DNA of 64,000 nucleotides from Bifidobacterium apousia (GTDB taxonomy: Bacteria; Actinomycetota; Actinomycetes; Actinomycetales; Bifidobacteriaceae). Numbering within the stretch: position 1 is the first letter of the stretch; each line of letters begins with the position of its first letter. Made by a program: the position numbers and the translations under genes. The notes under the pieces were generated by a model. It worked only from the letters and a program-made list of their open reading frames with translations, had not been told where the DNA came from and did no database searches. The stretch spans positions 536,124 to 600,123 of the forward strand of contig NZ_VMHK01000002.1 in assembly GCF_007559275.1 (NCBI RefSeq). Direction: 5' to 3'. Below are positions 16,425-25,191 of the stretch, piece by piece.

Positions 16425-18314
16425 ATGTGCGGAATTGCTGGGTTCGTCAACGACACCTCTGCCGAGGAAAAAACGGCCGTGCTCAAGCGGATGACGGACA
16501 TCATTGCCCACCGAGGCCCCGACAACGAGGGGCATTTCGTCGATGAGCGGGTGGCCCTGGGCTTTCGGCGCCTGAGCATCATCGACCTGCAGGGCGGCGA
16601 CCAGCCCATCTTCAACGAGGACTCCTCCATGGCCATCACCATGAACGGGGAGATCTACAACTACCGTGAACTGCGCCGCCAGCTGATCGACCTGGGCCAC
16701 ACCTTCTCCACCGAGTCCGACACCGAGGTCATCCTGCACGGCTACGAGCAGTGGGGCCACCAGGTGGTCAACCGCCTGCGCGGCATGTTCGCCTTCGTCA
16801 TCTGGGACCGCGGCCGCGGCGAACTCTTCGGGGCCCGGGACCACTTCGGCATCAAGCCCTTCTATTACGCCCGGATGGGCGGCACCTTCATGTACGCCTC
16901 GGAGATCAAGAGCCTCCTGCAGCATCCGGACTTCCACAAGGAGCTCAACACCCAGGCCCTGCGTCCCTACATGACCTTCCAGTACCCGGCGCTCCCCGAG
17001 ACCTTCTTCAAGGGCGTATTCAAGCTTCCCGAGGGCCATTGGTTCACCTTCCGGGACGGGAAGATGGACATCCACCAGTATTATGACCCGGCCTTTGGCG
17101 AGAGCAAGCAGGATCTGAAGGATCTGGTCGACTCCATCGACCAGACCGTCCAGGATTCGGTCAAGGCCCACCAGGTGGCCGATGTGGAGGTGGGTTCCTT
17201 CCTCTCCTCCGGGGTGGACTCCAGCTATGTCGCAGCCCTGGCACGCCCCCGGCACACCTATTCGATCGGCTTCGGCAAGGGGACCTACAACGAGTCCGAC
17301 CAGGCTGGCGAGCTGGCCTCCATACTCAAGCTCAACAACACCACCGAGTCCCTGGACGGCGACCAGGCCTTCAGCTACTTCCCGCAGATTCAGTGGTACA
17401 TGGACGAGCCGGACTCCAACCCCTCCTGCGTGCCGCTCTTCTTCCTTTCCGAGCTGGCCAGCAGAGACCTGCGCGTGGTCCTGAGCGGGGAGGGCGCCGA
17501 CGAGCTCTTCGCAGGCTACGTAGACTACGGCGTGCATACGCGCTCGCGCATCATCAAGGATGTCACCCGTCTCCTGGGCCGACTGCCCCGCAAGGCCCGG
17601 TATGCCATCGGACGCTGGGCCAAGGGCAAGCACTTCCACGGGGCCTGGCACCTCTACGCCAACCTGGCCCCCGCCGAGGAGAGCTTCATCGGCCAGGCCA
17701 AGGTCTTTGACGAGGACGAGGCCGGCAGGCTGCTCAAGCCGGCCTACCGCAAGGCTCCCCGTGTCTCTGAGATCACGGGACGAATCTATGCCCGGCTCAA
17801 GGGGCGCAGCCTGTCCGAGCTCAAGAAGAAGCAGTACCTGGACATGCATCAGTGGATGCCCGGGGACATCCTGCTCAAGGCCGACAAGATGACCATGGCC
17901 CACTCCCTGGAGCTGCGGGTGCCGCTGCTGGACCGCAAGCTGATGGATGTGGCCGAGAAGGTGCCTACCAAATACCTGATCACTGATCAGAACACCAAGT
18001 TCGCCTTCCGCAAGGCTGCCGACCGCCATATTCCCCGGGAGTGGTCCGCCAGGGAGAAGCTGGGCTTCCCCGTGCCCATCCGGGACTGGCTGCATCAGGA
18101 GCGTTACTACCGGCTGGTCCGCAGCATGTTCGAGCAGGAATGGGTCTCCGAGTTCTTTGACCAGCAGGCCCTGCTGCGCATGCTGGACGACAACTACGCC
18201 AAGCGCAACGACGCCCGACGCAAGATCTGGACCGTCTACTCCTTCCTGACCTGGTATGACGTCTACTTCATCCACGACGGAACCAAGCCGGAGCTGCTGG
18301 ACCTTCCGGCCTAA
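16425..18314 (+). CDS. asnB: Asparagine synthase, glutamine-hydrolysing
   Basis: 629-residue two-domain enzyme. The N-terminal Ntn glutaminase domain starts MCGIAGFVND with RGPDNEGHF, GFRRLSIIDLQGGDQP and NGEIYNYRELR; the synthetase domain has the ATP pyrophosphatase loop FLSSGVDSSYVAAL and VVLSGEGADELFAGY. The start is decided at 16425: AAGGAG is eight bases upstream, whereas ATG 16419 (Met-Pro-Met-Cys) is only two bases from it. Only 16425 leaves the catalytic Cys at the N-terminus after Met removal. Makes asparagine; a role in amidating wall precursors, known for some actinobacterial AsnB-like proteins, cannot be excluded. Confidence 0.95.
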   Translation: MCGIAGFVNDTSAEEKTAVLKRMTDIIAHRGPDNEGHFVDERVALGFRRLSIIDLQGGDQPIFNEDSSMAITMNGEIYNYRELRRQLIDLGHTFSTESDTEVILHGYEQWGHQVVNRLRGMFAFVIWDRGRGELFGARDHFGIKPFYYARMGGTFMYASEIKSLLQHPDFHKELNTQALRPYMTFQYPALPETFFKGVFKLPEGHWFTFRDGKMDIHQYYDPAFGESKQDLKDLVDSIDQTVQDSVKAHQVADVEVGSFLSSGVDSSYVAALARPRHTYSIGFGKGTYNESDQAGELASILKLNNTTESLDGDQAFSYFPQIQWYMDEPDSNPSCVPLFFLSELASRDLRVVLSGEGADELFAGYVDYGVHTRSRIIKDVTRLLGRLPRKARYAIGRWAKGKHFHGAWHLYANLAPAEESFIGQAKVFDEDEAGRLLKPAYRKAPRVSEITGRIYARLKGRSLSELKKKQYLDMHQWMPGDILLKADKMTMAHSLELRVPLLDRKLMDVAEKVPTKYLITDQNTKFAFRKAADRHIPREWSAREKLGFPVPIRDWLHQERYYRLVRSMFEQEWVSEFFDQQALLRMLDDNYAKRNDARRKIWTVYSFLTWYDVYFIHDGTKPELLDLPA

Positions 18315-18332
18315 GAGTCTGTCCCGAGGGCT

Positions 18333-18342
18333 GTGCTATACT
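18333..18342 (+). promoter_or_regulatory. Extended -10 promoter upstream of the infC operon
   Basis: TGTGCTATACT carries a -10-like TATACT (18337-18342) with an upstream TG. No convincing -35 is seen. It would give a leader of about 200 bases before infC containing the structured element at 18411-18454. Confidence 0.45.
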
Positions 18343-18410
18343 GCTACACGGCTTGAGAAATCAAGAAAGCGGATGATCCCACCTGGGAGCCTTCCATGGC
18401 TTCGGGTTCG

Positions 18411-18454
18411 ACCTGCGCCGATGACGGTTGGCCGTCATTACATATGGTGCAGGT
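18411..18454 (+). promoter_or_regulatory. Structured 5' leader element of the infC-rpmI-rplT mRNA
   Basis: Two stacked stems: outer arms ACCTGCGCC (18411-18419) and GGTGCAGGT (18446-18454), nine pairs including one G-U, and inner arms ATGACGG (18421-18427) and CCGTCAT (18432-18438) closing a TTGG loop, with an asymmetric internal loop on the 3' side. In other bacteria this operon is autoregulated by L20 or IF3 through mRNA structure, so this is a candidate control element. Confidence 0.6.
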
Positions 18455-18553
18455 ATTGGCGGTTTCGTTGCGATACAGCGGCGACGGTCATGTTCGAAAC
18501 CTATGGGTTCTTCGCCTGGCAGTGGATGTTGTGGTATTTGAGAAGGAGTCATC

Positions 18554-19222
18554 ATTAGCGACGAACCAAGGATTAACGACGATATACGAGTGTCTCAGGT
18601 ACGCCTGATCGGGCCCAACGGCGAACAGGTGGGAATCATTGCGACCTCCGTCGCCCTCAACCTGGCCAAGGAGGCCAACCTTGACCTGGTCGAGGTTGCG
18701 CCCAAGGCCAAGCCTCCGGTCGCCAAGCTCATTGATTACGGCAAGTTCAAATACAACGAGAAGATCAAGGCTCGTGAGGCGCGCCGCAACCAGAGCATGT
18801 CGGAGATCAAGGAGATCCGCTTCAGATTGAAGATCGACGACCACGACTTCGAGGTCAAGGAGGGGCACGTGCGCCGCTTCCTGTCCGCCGGAGACAAGGT
18901 CAAGGTCACCATCATGCTGCGTGGGCGCGAGCAGTCCCGGCCCATCGGCGGCGTGGAGCTCCTGCGCAAGCTGGCTGACGACGTCGCGGATCTGGGCTCC
19001 ATCGAGTTCGCCCCCAAGCAGGAGGGGCGCAACATCATCATGACCCTGTCGCCCAAGGGCAAGAAGGTCCACACCCAGTCCGAGCAGCGTCGGCGGGGCG
19101 GCCAGGCCCGTGCCGAGCGCAAGGCCCGTCAGGCGGCCCATCTGGCTGCCAAGGCCGACAACAATACTTCTCCCAAGCAGATGAAATCCAAGGAGGGCAG
19201 CAATGCCGAAGATGAAAAGTAA
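18554..19222 (+). CDS. infC: Translation initiation factor IF-3
   Basis: Binds the 30S subunit and monitors start-codon/initiator-tRNA pairing; 222 residues from this start. The conserved N-terminus [19 protein letters not shown] begins with no ATG/GTG. AAGGAG (18543-18548) is five bases before ATT 18554 and two bases before ATC 18551, so the gene almost certainly starts with ATT (or ATC), as in the autoregulated E. coli infC. A GTG at 18590 would delete the first 12 conserved residues. The C-terminal domain has [18 protein letters not shown] and [11 protein letters not shown] charged extension follows the usual end. The 3' end overlaps rpmI by 20 bases. Confidence 0.93.
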   Translation: MSDEPRINDDIRVSQVRLIGPNGEQVGIIATSVALNLAKEANLDLVEVAPKAKPPVAKLIDYGKFKYNEKIKAREARRNQSMSEIKEIRFRLKIDDHDFEVKEGHVRRFLSAGDKVKVTIMLRGREQSRPIGGVELLRKLADDVADLGSIEFAPKQEGRNIIMTLSPKGKKVHTQSEQRRRGGQARAERKARQAAHLAAKADNNTSPKQMKSKEGSNAEDEK

Positions 19223-19397
19223 CTCCGCCGCATCCAAGCGCGTCCGGACCACGGGTTCGGGCAAGCTCATGCACGCCGGGACCGGTATGCGCCACAATCT
19301 GGAGCACAAGTCGGCCAAGAAGCGTCGTCACCTGTCCACTGACGAGGTGCTCGCTCCGACCCAGTCCAAGAACATGAAGAGGATGCTGGCCCGCTGA
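19203..19397 (+). CDS. rpmI: 50S ribosomal protein L35 (bL35)
   Basis: 64-residue basic protein beginning [20 protein letters not shown], with the L35 block [15 protein letters not shown]. It starts inside the infC 3' end with AAGGAGGG as RBS and is followed by rplT 48 bases later, the universal infC-rpmI-rplT order. Confidence 0.97.
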   Translation: MPKMKSNSAASKRVRTTGSGKLMHAGTGMRHNLEHKSAKKRRHLSTDEVLAPTQSKNMKRMLAR

Positions 19398-19445
19398 GCG
19401 GGTGCTGTCGCGTCGAGTGAGATTTTAGAAAGCTGAGGAATATCT

Positions 19446-19829
19446 ATGGCACGAGTCAAGCGGGCAGTCAACGCGCATAAGAAGCGTCGGGTCGTCCTGG
19501 AGCGGGCGTCAGGCTACCGTGGCCAGCGCTCCCGTCTCTACCGCAAGGCCAAGGAGCAGCTGCTCCATTCATACACATACAACTTCCGGGACCGCAAGGC
19601 CCGCAAGGGCGACTTCCGCAAGCTGTGGATCCAGCGCATCAATGCCGGATGCCGCGCCCAGGGAATCACCTACAACCGCTTCATCCAAGGGCTGCGCCTG
19701 GCCGGCATCGAGCTGGACCGCCGCGCCCTGGCCGACCTGGTCGTCAATGACATCGACACCTTCAACGCCATCGTGGCTGAGGCCAAGAAGGCCCTGCCTG
19801 CCGATGTGAACGCTCCGGTCGCTGCCTGA
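19446..19829 (+). CDS. rplT: 50S ribosomal protein L20 (bL20)
   Basis: 127-residue rRNA-binding assembly protein starting [19 protein letters not shown], with [19 protein letters not shown] and [20 protein letters not shown]. Last gene of the infC operon, with a terminator 26 bases after its stop. In other bacteria L20 is the repressor of this operon. Confidence 0.98.
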   Translation: MARVKRAVNAHKKRRVVLERASGYRGQRSRLYRKAKEQLLHSYTYNFRDRKARKGDFRKLWIQRINAGCRAQGITYNRFIQGLRLAGIELDRRALADLVVNDIDTFNAIVAEAKKALPADVNAPVAA

Positions 19830-19854
19830 TCAGCGGACCCGAACACCGCATTTC

Positions 19855-19881
19855 AAGAACCTCGCCTTTCGCGGGGTTCTT
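19855..19881 (+). terminator. Terminator of infC-rpmI-rplT
   Basis: Eleven-base arms AAGAACCTCGC and GCGGGGTTCTT (one G-U) around a 5-base loop, followed by TTGCATATTTG. Directly downstream of rplT. Confidence 0.8.
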
Positions 19882-19946
19882 TGCATATTTGACCATTCCT
19901 CATGGGGACGGTAAGTTGATTGACGACGATGATGCCGGGAGCCGCC

Positions 19947-21716
19947 ATGAACGATGATCACAGCGCAGACGCGTCGGCTGTATCGGCAGAATTGGCAAGT
20001 CAAGCCAGTCCACCGCGGGGCAGCGGTGGATCAAAACCAGCGGGGATCAATCGGTCGCGCCCTATTCTGCGGTCGCGGATCTTTCTCTATGTGACGGAGT
20101 TCTTCTCGGGGATGGCCGTCATGGCCGCCGAACTGGGGGCCTCCCGCCTGCTGGCTCCGTACTTCTCGTCCTCTCAGATCGTATGGACCATCATCATCGG
20201 GACCATCATGATCGCCCTGGCCCTAGGGGCCGTCGTCGGCGGCCGTTGGGCCGACCGGAATCCTGACCCGGACAGGCTCTACCTGTGCATTATGGCCGCG
20301 GCCGTCTGGATTGCCCTGATCCCCCTGGTCGGCAAGTATCTGATCATCCTGATCTCGGGGCTGCTGATCGTGGCTGTCTCCACCAACTTCCTGGTCCTGG
20401 CGGCCTTCATCTCCTGCCTGATCATCTTTGTTCCGCCCCTCTTCCTCCTGGGCACCATCACCCCCGGCCTGGTCAAGAGCGCCACCGACTCCCTGGATGA
20501 CAACGCTTCGGTGGTCGGCCGGCTCAGCGCCTGCAACACTGTGGGGTCCATCCTGGGCACCTTCCTGCCCACCTTTGTGACCATCCCGGCCGTGGGGACC
20601 TTCGTCACCTTTCTGATATTCTCCGGGATACTGCTCCTGGTGGCCTTGATCTACTTCCTTTCCTCCCATGCCCACCGCCTGGCCTGCTTGATCGCCACGG
20701 TGGCCTTTGTGGTCTCGGCCGCCCTGTCGCCGATGACGGGGTTCGCCTTCTGGGAGAAGGGCCTGGCCTACGAGGGCGAGTCCATCTACAACTACCTGCA
20801 GGTCAAAACCCTGGCGGACAGGACCATCCTCTCCACCAACGTCCTCTTCGGGGTTCAGTCGGTGACCATGAAGCACCCCGGGATGACCGGCATGTACTAC
20901 GACACGGCCCTGGCGGCGCCGCTCATGGCTGATCAGGCCCGCTCGGCCCTGATCCTGGGCATGGGGACCGGGACCTATGCCCGGCAACTGAGGCGGTACT
21001 ATCCCAGGATGGCCGTCCAGGGGGTGGAGATCGACCAGGCCATCAGCAACCTGGCCATCAAGTATTTTGATCAGCCAGCCGATATCCCGGTTTCCACCTA
21101 CGACGGCCGGGCCTGGCTGGCGGCCAGTGGCCAGCGCTACGACCTGATCATGGTCGATGCCTATCAGGACATCACCATACCCTTCCAGATGAGTTCCACC
21201 GAGTTCTTCACTCTGGTCAGGAACCACCTGAATCCGGGCGGGGTCATGGTGGTCAACATGAACATGATCGACGACGGTCAGGGTTCCATCAATGCGGCCC
21301 TGACCAATACCATCACCAGGGTCTTCGGATCCGATGCCATCCTGATAGCCGACGTGCCCCAGACCACCAACCGCGAGCTCTTTGCGCGCCGCCCCTCTTC
21401 CGGGAATTGCTCGGGATCAGGAGGGGATACCCAGGGCAAGAAGGCGGCGATGGGGGACTACCCGGGTTCCGACCTGTTGGCGGAGGCGGCCGCCAGGGTC
21501 AGCCCTGATCCGGATCTGTCCCAGATGATGGAGCAGGTCAGCTCCCGACTGAGCGCGGTTGGGGATGCCAAGGGGAGGGTATTGACCGATGACAATGCGC
21601 CGGTTGAATTGCTGGGCATGCACGCCATCGACCGGATCATCGGCAGGGAGGCCGGCCCCTACCGACGGATTCTCCAGCAAGAGGGGATCCAGGGGCTGAT
21701 CCGGGAGGTCTCTTGA
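19947..21716 (+). CDS. Membrane-anchored spermidine-synthase-like protein
   Basis: 589 residues. About seven hydrophobic helices fill the N-terminal half (from LYVTEFFSGMAVMAAELGAS to LIYFLSS). The C-terminal half is a SAM-binding aminopropyltransferase-type Rossmann domain with ALILGMGTGTYARQLRRYYP, GVEIDQAI, STYDGRAWL and LIMVDAYQDITIPFQMSS. Such fusions are annotated as fused MFS/spermidine synthase, but their reaction is largely unproven; no SAM decarboxylase or polyamine gene is in the window. Start: ATG 19947 has GGGAG five bases upstream; TTG 19920 and ATG 19929/19932 lack comparable RBSs. Confidence 0.82.
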   Translation: MNDDHSADASAVSAELASQASPPRGSGGSKPAGINRSRPILRSRIFLYVTEFFSGMAVMAAELGASRLLAPYFSSSQIVWTIIIGTIMIALALGAVVGGRWADRNPDPDRLYLCIMAAAVWIALIPLVGKYLIILISGLLIVAVSTNFLVLAAFISCLIIFVPPLFLLGTITPGLVKSATDSLDDNASVVGRLSACNTVGSILGTFLPTFVTIPAVGTFVTFLIFSGILLLVALIYFLSSHAHRLACLIATVAFVVSAALSPMTGFAFWEKGLAYEGESIYNYLQVKTLADRTILSTNVLFGVQSVTMKHPGMTGMYYDTALAAPLMADQARSALILGMGTGTYARQLRRYYPRMAVQGVEIDQAISNLAIKYFDQPADIPVSTYDGRAWLAASGQRYDLIMVDAYQDITIPFQMSSTEFFTLVRNHLNPGGVMVVNMNMIDDGQGSINAALTNTITRVFGSDAILIADVPQTTNRELFARRPSSGNCSGSGGDTQGKKAAMGDYPGSDLLAEAAARVSPDPDLSQMMEQVSSRLSAVGDAKGRVLTDDNAPVELLGMHAIDRIIGREAGPYRRILQQEGIQGLIREVS

Positions 21717-21840
21717 TCGGCCATCTTGATATCGGCCATCTCGATCCCAGGCGCGTTGGAAGCACGGGAACAGGGGAGCTGAGCGCTAGAATATGGCCTA
21801 AAGACCAGCACTGATGAAGAGAACCGGAGGTTATGCGGTA

Positions 21841-22770
21841 GTGGACGGTGATCATCAGGAGGGGCTGACTGCATTGCTGGATCAGTTCCTGGCTTACACC
21901 GGTCTGGAGCGGGGTCTGGCCCCTGCCACGGTCAAGGCCTACAAGTCCGATCTGAACATGTACATCCGCTGGCTGTCCGGCCGCGGCATCACCAGCCTGG
22001 AGCAGATTCAGACCGCCGATGTGGAGGGCTTTCTGGCCCATCTGGCCGACGAGAGTCCAGCCAGCCGCTCGCGGAGGATGGCCGCCGTCCATGAGTGGCA
22101 CCGGTTCGCCCTCAAGCAGGGGGTGACCGACCAGGATGTCTCTCGTGCCGTCAAGGCTCCCAAGGGCACCTCGGCCCTGCCGGATGTGCTGGACGTGGAC
22201 CAGGTGACCCGGCTGCTGGATGTGGCCGCCATGGGCGGGTCCAAGGATCCGGTGGTTTTGCGGGACAAGGCCTTGCTGGAGTTCATGTACGCCACCGGCT
22301 GCCGGGTCTCGGAGGCCGTCGGCACCGATCTGGAAGACATGAACCTTAACGAGCGGGTGGTCCGTCTGACCGGCAAGGGCGACAAGCAGCGTCTGGTGCC
22401 TATGGGCTCCTACGCCTGCCAGGCCATGCAGGCCTACCTGAATCTGGGGCGGTCCAGCCTGTGCGATCGGGCCACCAAGGGCAGGGAGCTGCGTGCCGTC
22501 TTCCTGAACAAGCGGGGCAAGCGGCTGACCAGGCAGACGGTCTGGCAGGTGGTCAGGGATGCCGGCCGCCGGGCAGGGCTGAACAGACCCCTGCACCCCC
22601 ACACCCTGCGGCACTCCTTCGCCACTCATCTGCTGGAGGGAGGCGCCGATGTGCGTTCGGTCCAGGAGCTGCTGGGCCACGCCTCGGTGACCACGACGCA
22701 GATCTACACACACGTCAGCCCCCAGGCCCTGATGGAGACCTACCAAACGGCCCATCCCCGCGCCCGCTGA
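21841..22770 (+). CDS. xerD: Site-specific tyrosine recombinase XerD
   Basis: 309 residues from this GTG, the usual XerD length. N-terminal SAM-like core-binding domain (FLAYTGLERGLAPATVKAYK); catalytic domain with Arg in YATGCRVSEAVG, Lys in LTGKGDKQRLVPMG, HTLRHSFATHLLEGGADVR, and nucleophile Tyr in TTQIYTHV. With XerC (30099 here) it resolves chromosome dimers at dif. GGAGG lies ten bases before GTG 21841; an in-frame ATG at 21814 would add nine residues. First gene of a run with parA, scpA and scpB. No accessory element is attached, so it is a housekeeping recombinase. Confidence 0.93.
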   Translation: MDGDHQEGLTALLDQFLAYTGLERGLAPATVKAYKSDLNMYIRWLSGRGITSLEQIQTADVEGFLAHLADESPASRSRRMAAVHEWHRFALKQGVTDQDVSRAVKAPKGTSALPDVLDVDQVTRLLDVAAMGGSKDPVVLRDKALLEFMYATGCRVSEAVGTDLEDMNLNERVVRLTGKGDKQRLVPMGSYACQAMQAYLNLGRSSLCDRATKGRELRAVFLNKRGKRLTRQTVWQVVRDAGRRAGLNRPLHPHTLRHSFATHLLEGGADVRSVQELLGHASVTTTQIYTHVSPQALMETYQTAHPRAR

Positions 22771-22815
22771 CCCGCCAACCCGCGAATGCGGCCGGAAACT
22801 TGATAGGGTAGAAGC

Positions 22816-23655
22816 ATGCCTACGGATTTGTTAGGGCGCGAGTATGAGACGTTCGCTGCCCCGGAGCCTTTGAAACAGCACGGCCCGGCCCGTGTTCTCG
22901 CCATGTGCAACCAGAAGGGCGGCGTAGGCAAGACCACCTCATCCATCAACATCGCCGGGGCCCTGTGCCAGTATGGGCGCCGGGTGCTGATCGTGGACTT
23001 CGACCCCCAGGGCGCAGCCACCGTGGGCCTGGGCATCAACGCCAACAGCGTGGACAACACCATTTACACCGCCATGTTCGACACCTCCCTGGATGTTCAC
23101 GAGGTGGTCCGGCACACCCGTTTCGACGGCCTGGACATCATCCCGGCCAACATCGATCTGTCGGCCGCCGAGATTCAGCTGGTCACCGAGGTCGGCAGGG
23201 AACAGGCCCTGGCGGCCACCATCCGGCCCCTGCGGCAGGAGTATGACGCCATCATCATCGACTGCCAGCCTTCGCTCGGCCTGCTGACCGTCAACGCGCT
23301 GACTGCTGCGGACGGGGTCATCATTCCCGTGGCGGCCGAGTTCTTCGCCCTGCGCGGCGTGGCCCTGCTCATGCAATCCATCGAGAAGGTCCGCAGCCGC
23401 ATCAACCCCGACCTGCAGATTTACGGGGTGCTGGTCACCATGTACACCAAGACCCTGCATTCGGACGAGGTGCTTCAGCGCATCTACGAGGCCTTCAAGG
23501 GCAAGGTCCTCCACTCCATCATCAGCCGGTCCATCAAGCTGCCCGATGCCACGGTGGCCGGCGAGCCCATCACCATGTTCGCCCCCGAGCACAAGACCGC
23601 CAAGGAGTATCGGGAGGTCGCCCGGGAGCTGATCGCCCGCGGCATCGTGGCGTGA
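22816..23655 (+). CDS. ParA/Soj family ATPase
   Basis: 279-residue deviant-Walker P-loop ATPase: MCNQKGGVGKTTSSINIAG near residue 31, then VLIVDFDPQGAATVGLG and IIIDCQPSLGLLTVNAL. It partitions chromosomal origin regions or positions cargo on the nucleoid. No parB follows; scpA starts within the last four bases (GTGA). In Bifidobacterium and related genera this ParA-like protein travels with scpAB, separate from the origin-proximal parAB, so it may be an accessory segregation ATPase. Confidence 0.92.
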   Translation: MPTDLLGREYETFAAPEPLKQHGPARVLAMCNQKGGVGKTTSSINIAGALCQYGRRVLIVDFDPQGAATVGLGINANSVDNTIYTAMFDTSLDVHEVVRHTRFDGLDIIPANIDLSAAEIQLVTEVGREQALAATIRPLRQEYDAIIIDCQPSLGLLTVNALTAADGVIIPVAAEFFALRGVALLMQSIEKVRSRINPDLQIYGVLVTMYTKTLHSDEVLQRIYEAFKGKVLHSIISRSIKLPDATVAGEPITMFAPEHKTAKEYREVARELIARGIVA

Positions 23656-24455
23656 GCGGATCATCGGACGGCTTCGCCGTCGACCTGGATGTCTACCAGG
23701 GGCCCTTCGACCTGCTGCTGGGCATGCTGGCCAACCGCAAGCTCTCGCTGACGGAGGTCTCGCTGGCCTCCATCACCGGGGAGTTTCTGGACTACGTGCG
23801 CACCCTGGACTTCAGCCAGGGACTGGACCAGGCCAGCGCCTTCCTGGATGTGGCCTCGGTTCTGGTGGAGGCCAAGAGCGCTGCCCTCCTGCCTGTGGAG
23901 GACGAGTCCATGCGCGACCAGGCCTCCATGGATGCCCTCCGGGAGCGTGATCTGCTCTTCGCCAGGCTCCTGCAGTACCGGGCCTTCAAGCAGGCGGGGC
24001 AGGACTTTCGAGCCAGGCTGGCCGCCAACTCTGGCCGCTACCCGCATCCCGGCCATCTGGAGCCCCAGCTGGCCCATCTGCTGCCTGATCTGGTCTGGAC
24101 CCTGAAGCCGGAGGATCTGGCCCTGCTCTGTGCCAACGCCCTGGTCAACGCTCCGGCCTCCCAGGTCCGGCTGGATCAGCTGCACGTGCCCCTGGTCGAC
24201 CTGAACAAGGAGGCCGACCTGGTTCGCCAGGCCCTGCTGGCACAGCCCGGGCAGCCGGTGGCCTTCGCCGATCTGGTCGCCTCGTCCCAGGGCCGGGCGC
24301 AGGTGGTGGCCCGATTCCTGGCCGTGCTGATTTTCTTTAGGCAGGAGCTGATCCAGTACCGTCAGGATGGCCCATACCAGCCGCTCTACCTGCGCTGGGT
24401 AGGGCCGACCCAGGAGCCGGAAACGGCCTTGATCAGTGAGGGGGATTTCGCATGA
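23652..24455 (+). CDS. scpA: Segregation and condensation protein A (kleisin)
   Basis: 267-residue kleisin that bridges the SMC heads. The N-terminal motif VDLDVYQGPFDLLLGMLANRK is diagnostic, followed by YVRTLDF and FLDVASVLVEAKSAALLP; the C-terminal winged helix contains VVARFLAVLIFFRQELI. GTG start overlaps the parA stop, and the stop overlaps the scpB start, so the three are translationally coupled. Confidence 0.95.
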   Translation: MSGSSDGFAVDLDVYQGPFDLLLGMLANRKLSLTEVSLASITGEFLDYVRTLDFSQGLDQASAFLDVASVLVEAKSAALLPVEDESMRDQASMDALRERDLLFARLLQYRAFKQAGQDFRARLAANSGRYPHPGHLEPQLAHLLPDLVWTLKPEDLALLCANALVNAPASQVRLDQLHVPLVDLNKEADLVRQALLAQPGQPVAFADLVASSQGRAQVVARFLAVLIFFRQELIQYRQDGPYQPLYLRWVGPTQEPETALISEGDFA

Positions 24456-25114
24456 GCCAATCCTCGGCTCCCGACACCCGTCCCGAATATGTGGACTTCG
24501 ACGTACAGGACTTTCCCGGCGGACTGGCCGCCTGTCTGGAGGCCATTTTAGTGGCCACGGACCGGCCGCTGACCGCAGAGGACTTCTCCCGGGTGCTGGC
24601 CGTGGATCCGGGCCCGGTCAATGCCGCCCTGGAATCGCTGGCTGAGTCCTATAGCGACCGAGGGTTCGAACTGCGTCGGACCGCTCGGGGCTGGCAGCTG
24701 ACCAGCCGGACCGCCTACCAGCCCGTGGTGGCGGCCTTCGTCAAGGACGGCCAGACAGCACGCCTCTCCCAGGCGGCTTTGGAGGCCCTGGCCATCGTGG
24801 CCTACCGCCAGCCCATGACCCGTGCCCAGGTGGGGCAGATCCGCGGGGTCAATTCGGACGGGGTCATCCGGGCCCTGCTGGTGCGCGGCCTGGTCCGCGA
24901 GGAGGGCCTGGACGAGCAGACCCACGCCGCGCTGCTGGTCACCACCGACCTCTTCCTTGAGCGGATGGGCCTGCAATCCTTGGAGGATCTGCCCTCCCTG
25001 GCCCCCTTCCTGCCCGACGAGGACTCGGCTCTGGCCCAGGCCCGCCAGGAGCTGTCCGACCAGGTTCAGTCTCCGGACCCAGTCCAAGGTTCGCCCCAGG
25101 GCGAGGAGGAGTGA
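24452..25114 (+). CDS. scpB: Segregation and condensation protein B
   Basis: 220 residues forming tandem winged helices: LEAILVATDRPLTAEDFSRVL and, in the second, LSQAALEALAIVAYRQPMTRAQVGQIRGVNSDGVIRALL. It dimerises and binds ScpA to regulate the SMC complex encoded by the gene at the left edge. Overlaps scpA by four bases. A charged C-terminal tail follows the fold. Confidence 0.95.
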   Translation: MSQSSAPDTRPEYVDFDVQDFPGGLAACLEAILVATDRPLTAEDFSRVLAVDPGPVNAALESLAESYSDRGFELRRTARGWQLTSRTAYQPVVAAFVKDGQTARLSQAALEALAIVAYRQPMTRAQVGQIRGVNSDGVIRALLVRGLVREEGLDEQTHAALLVTTDLFLERMGLQSLEDLPSLAPFLPDEDSALAQARQELSDQVQSPDPVQGSPQGEEE

Positions 25115-25191
25115 ACGCCTGTCACACAAGGCGGTTACACTTGTCTCTGTTTGTCCAATTCCGGGATAGCATTCACGAGAATGAGGTTTTG

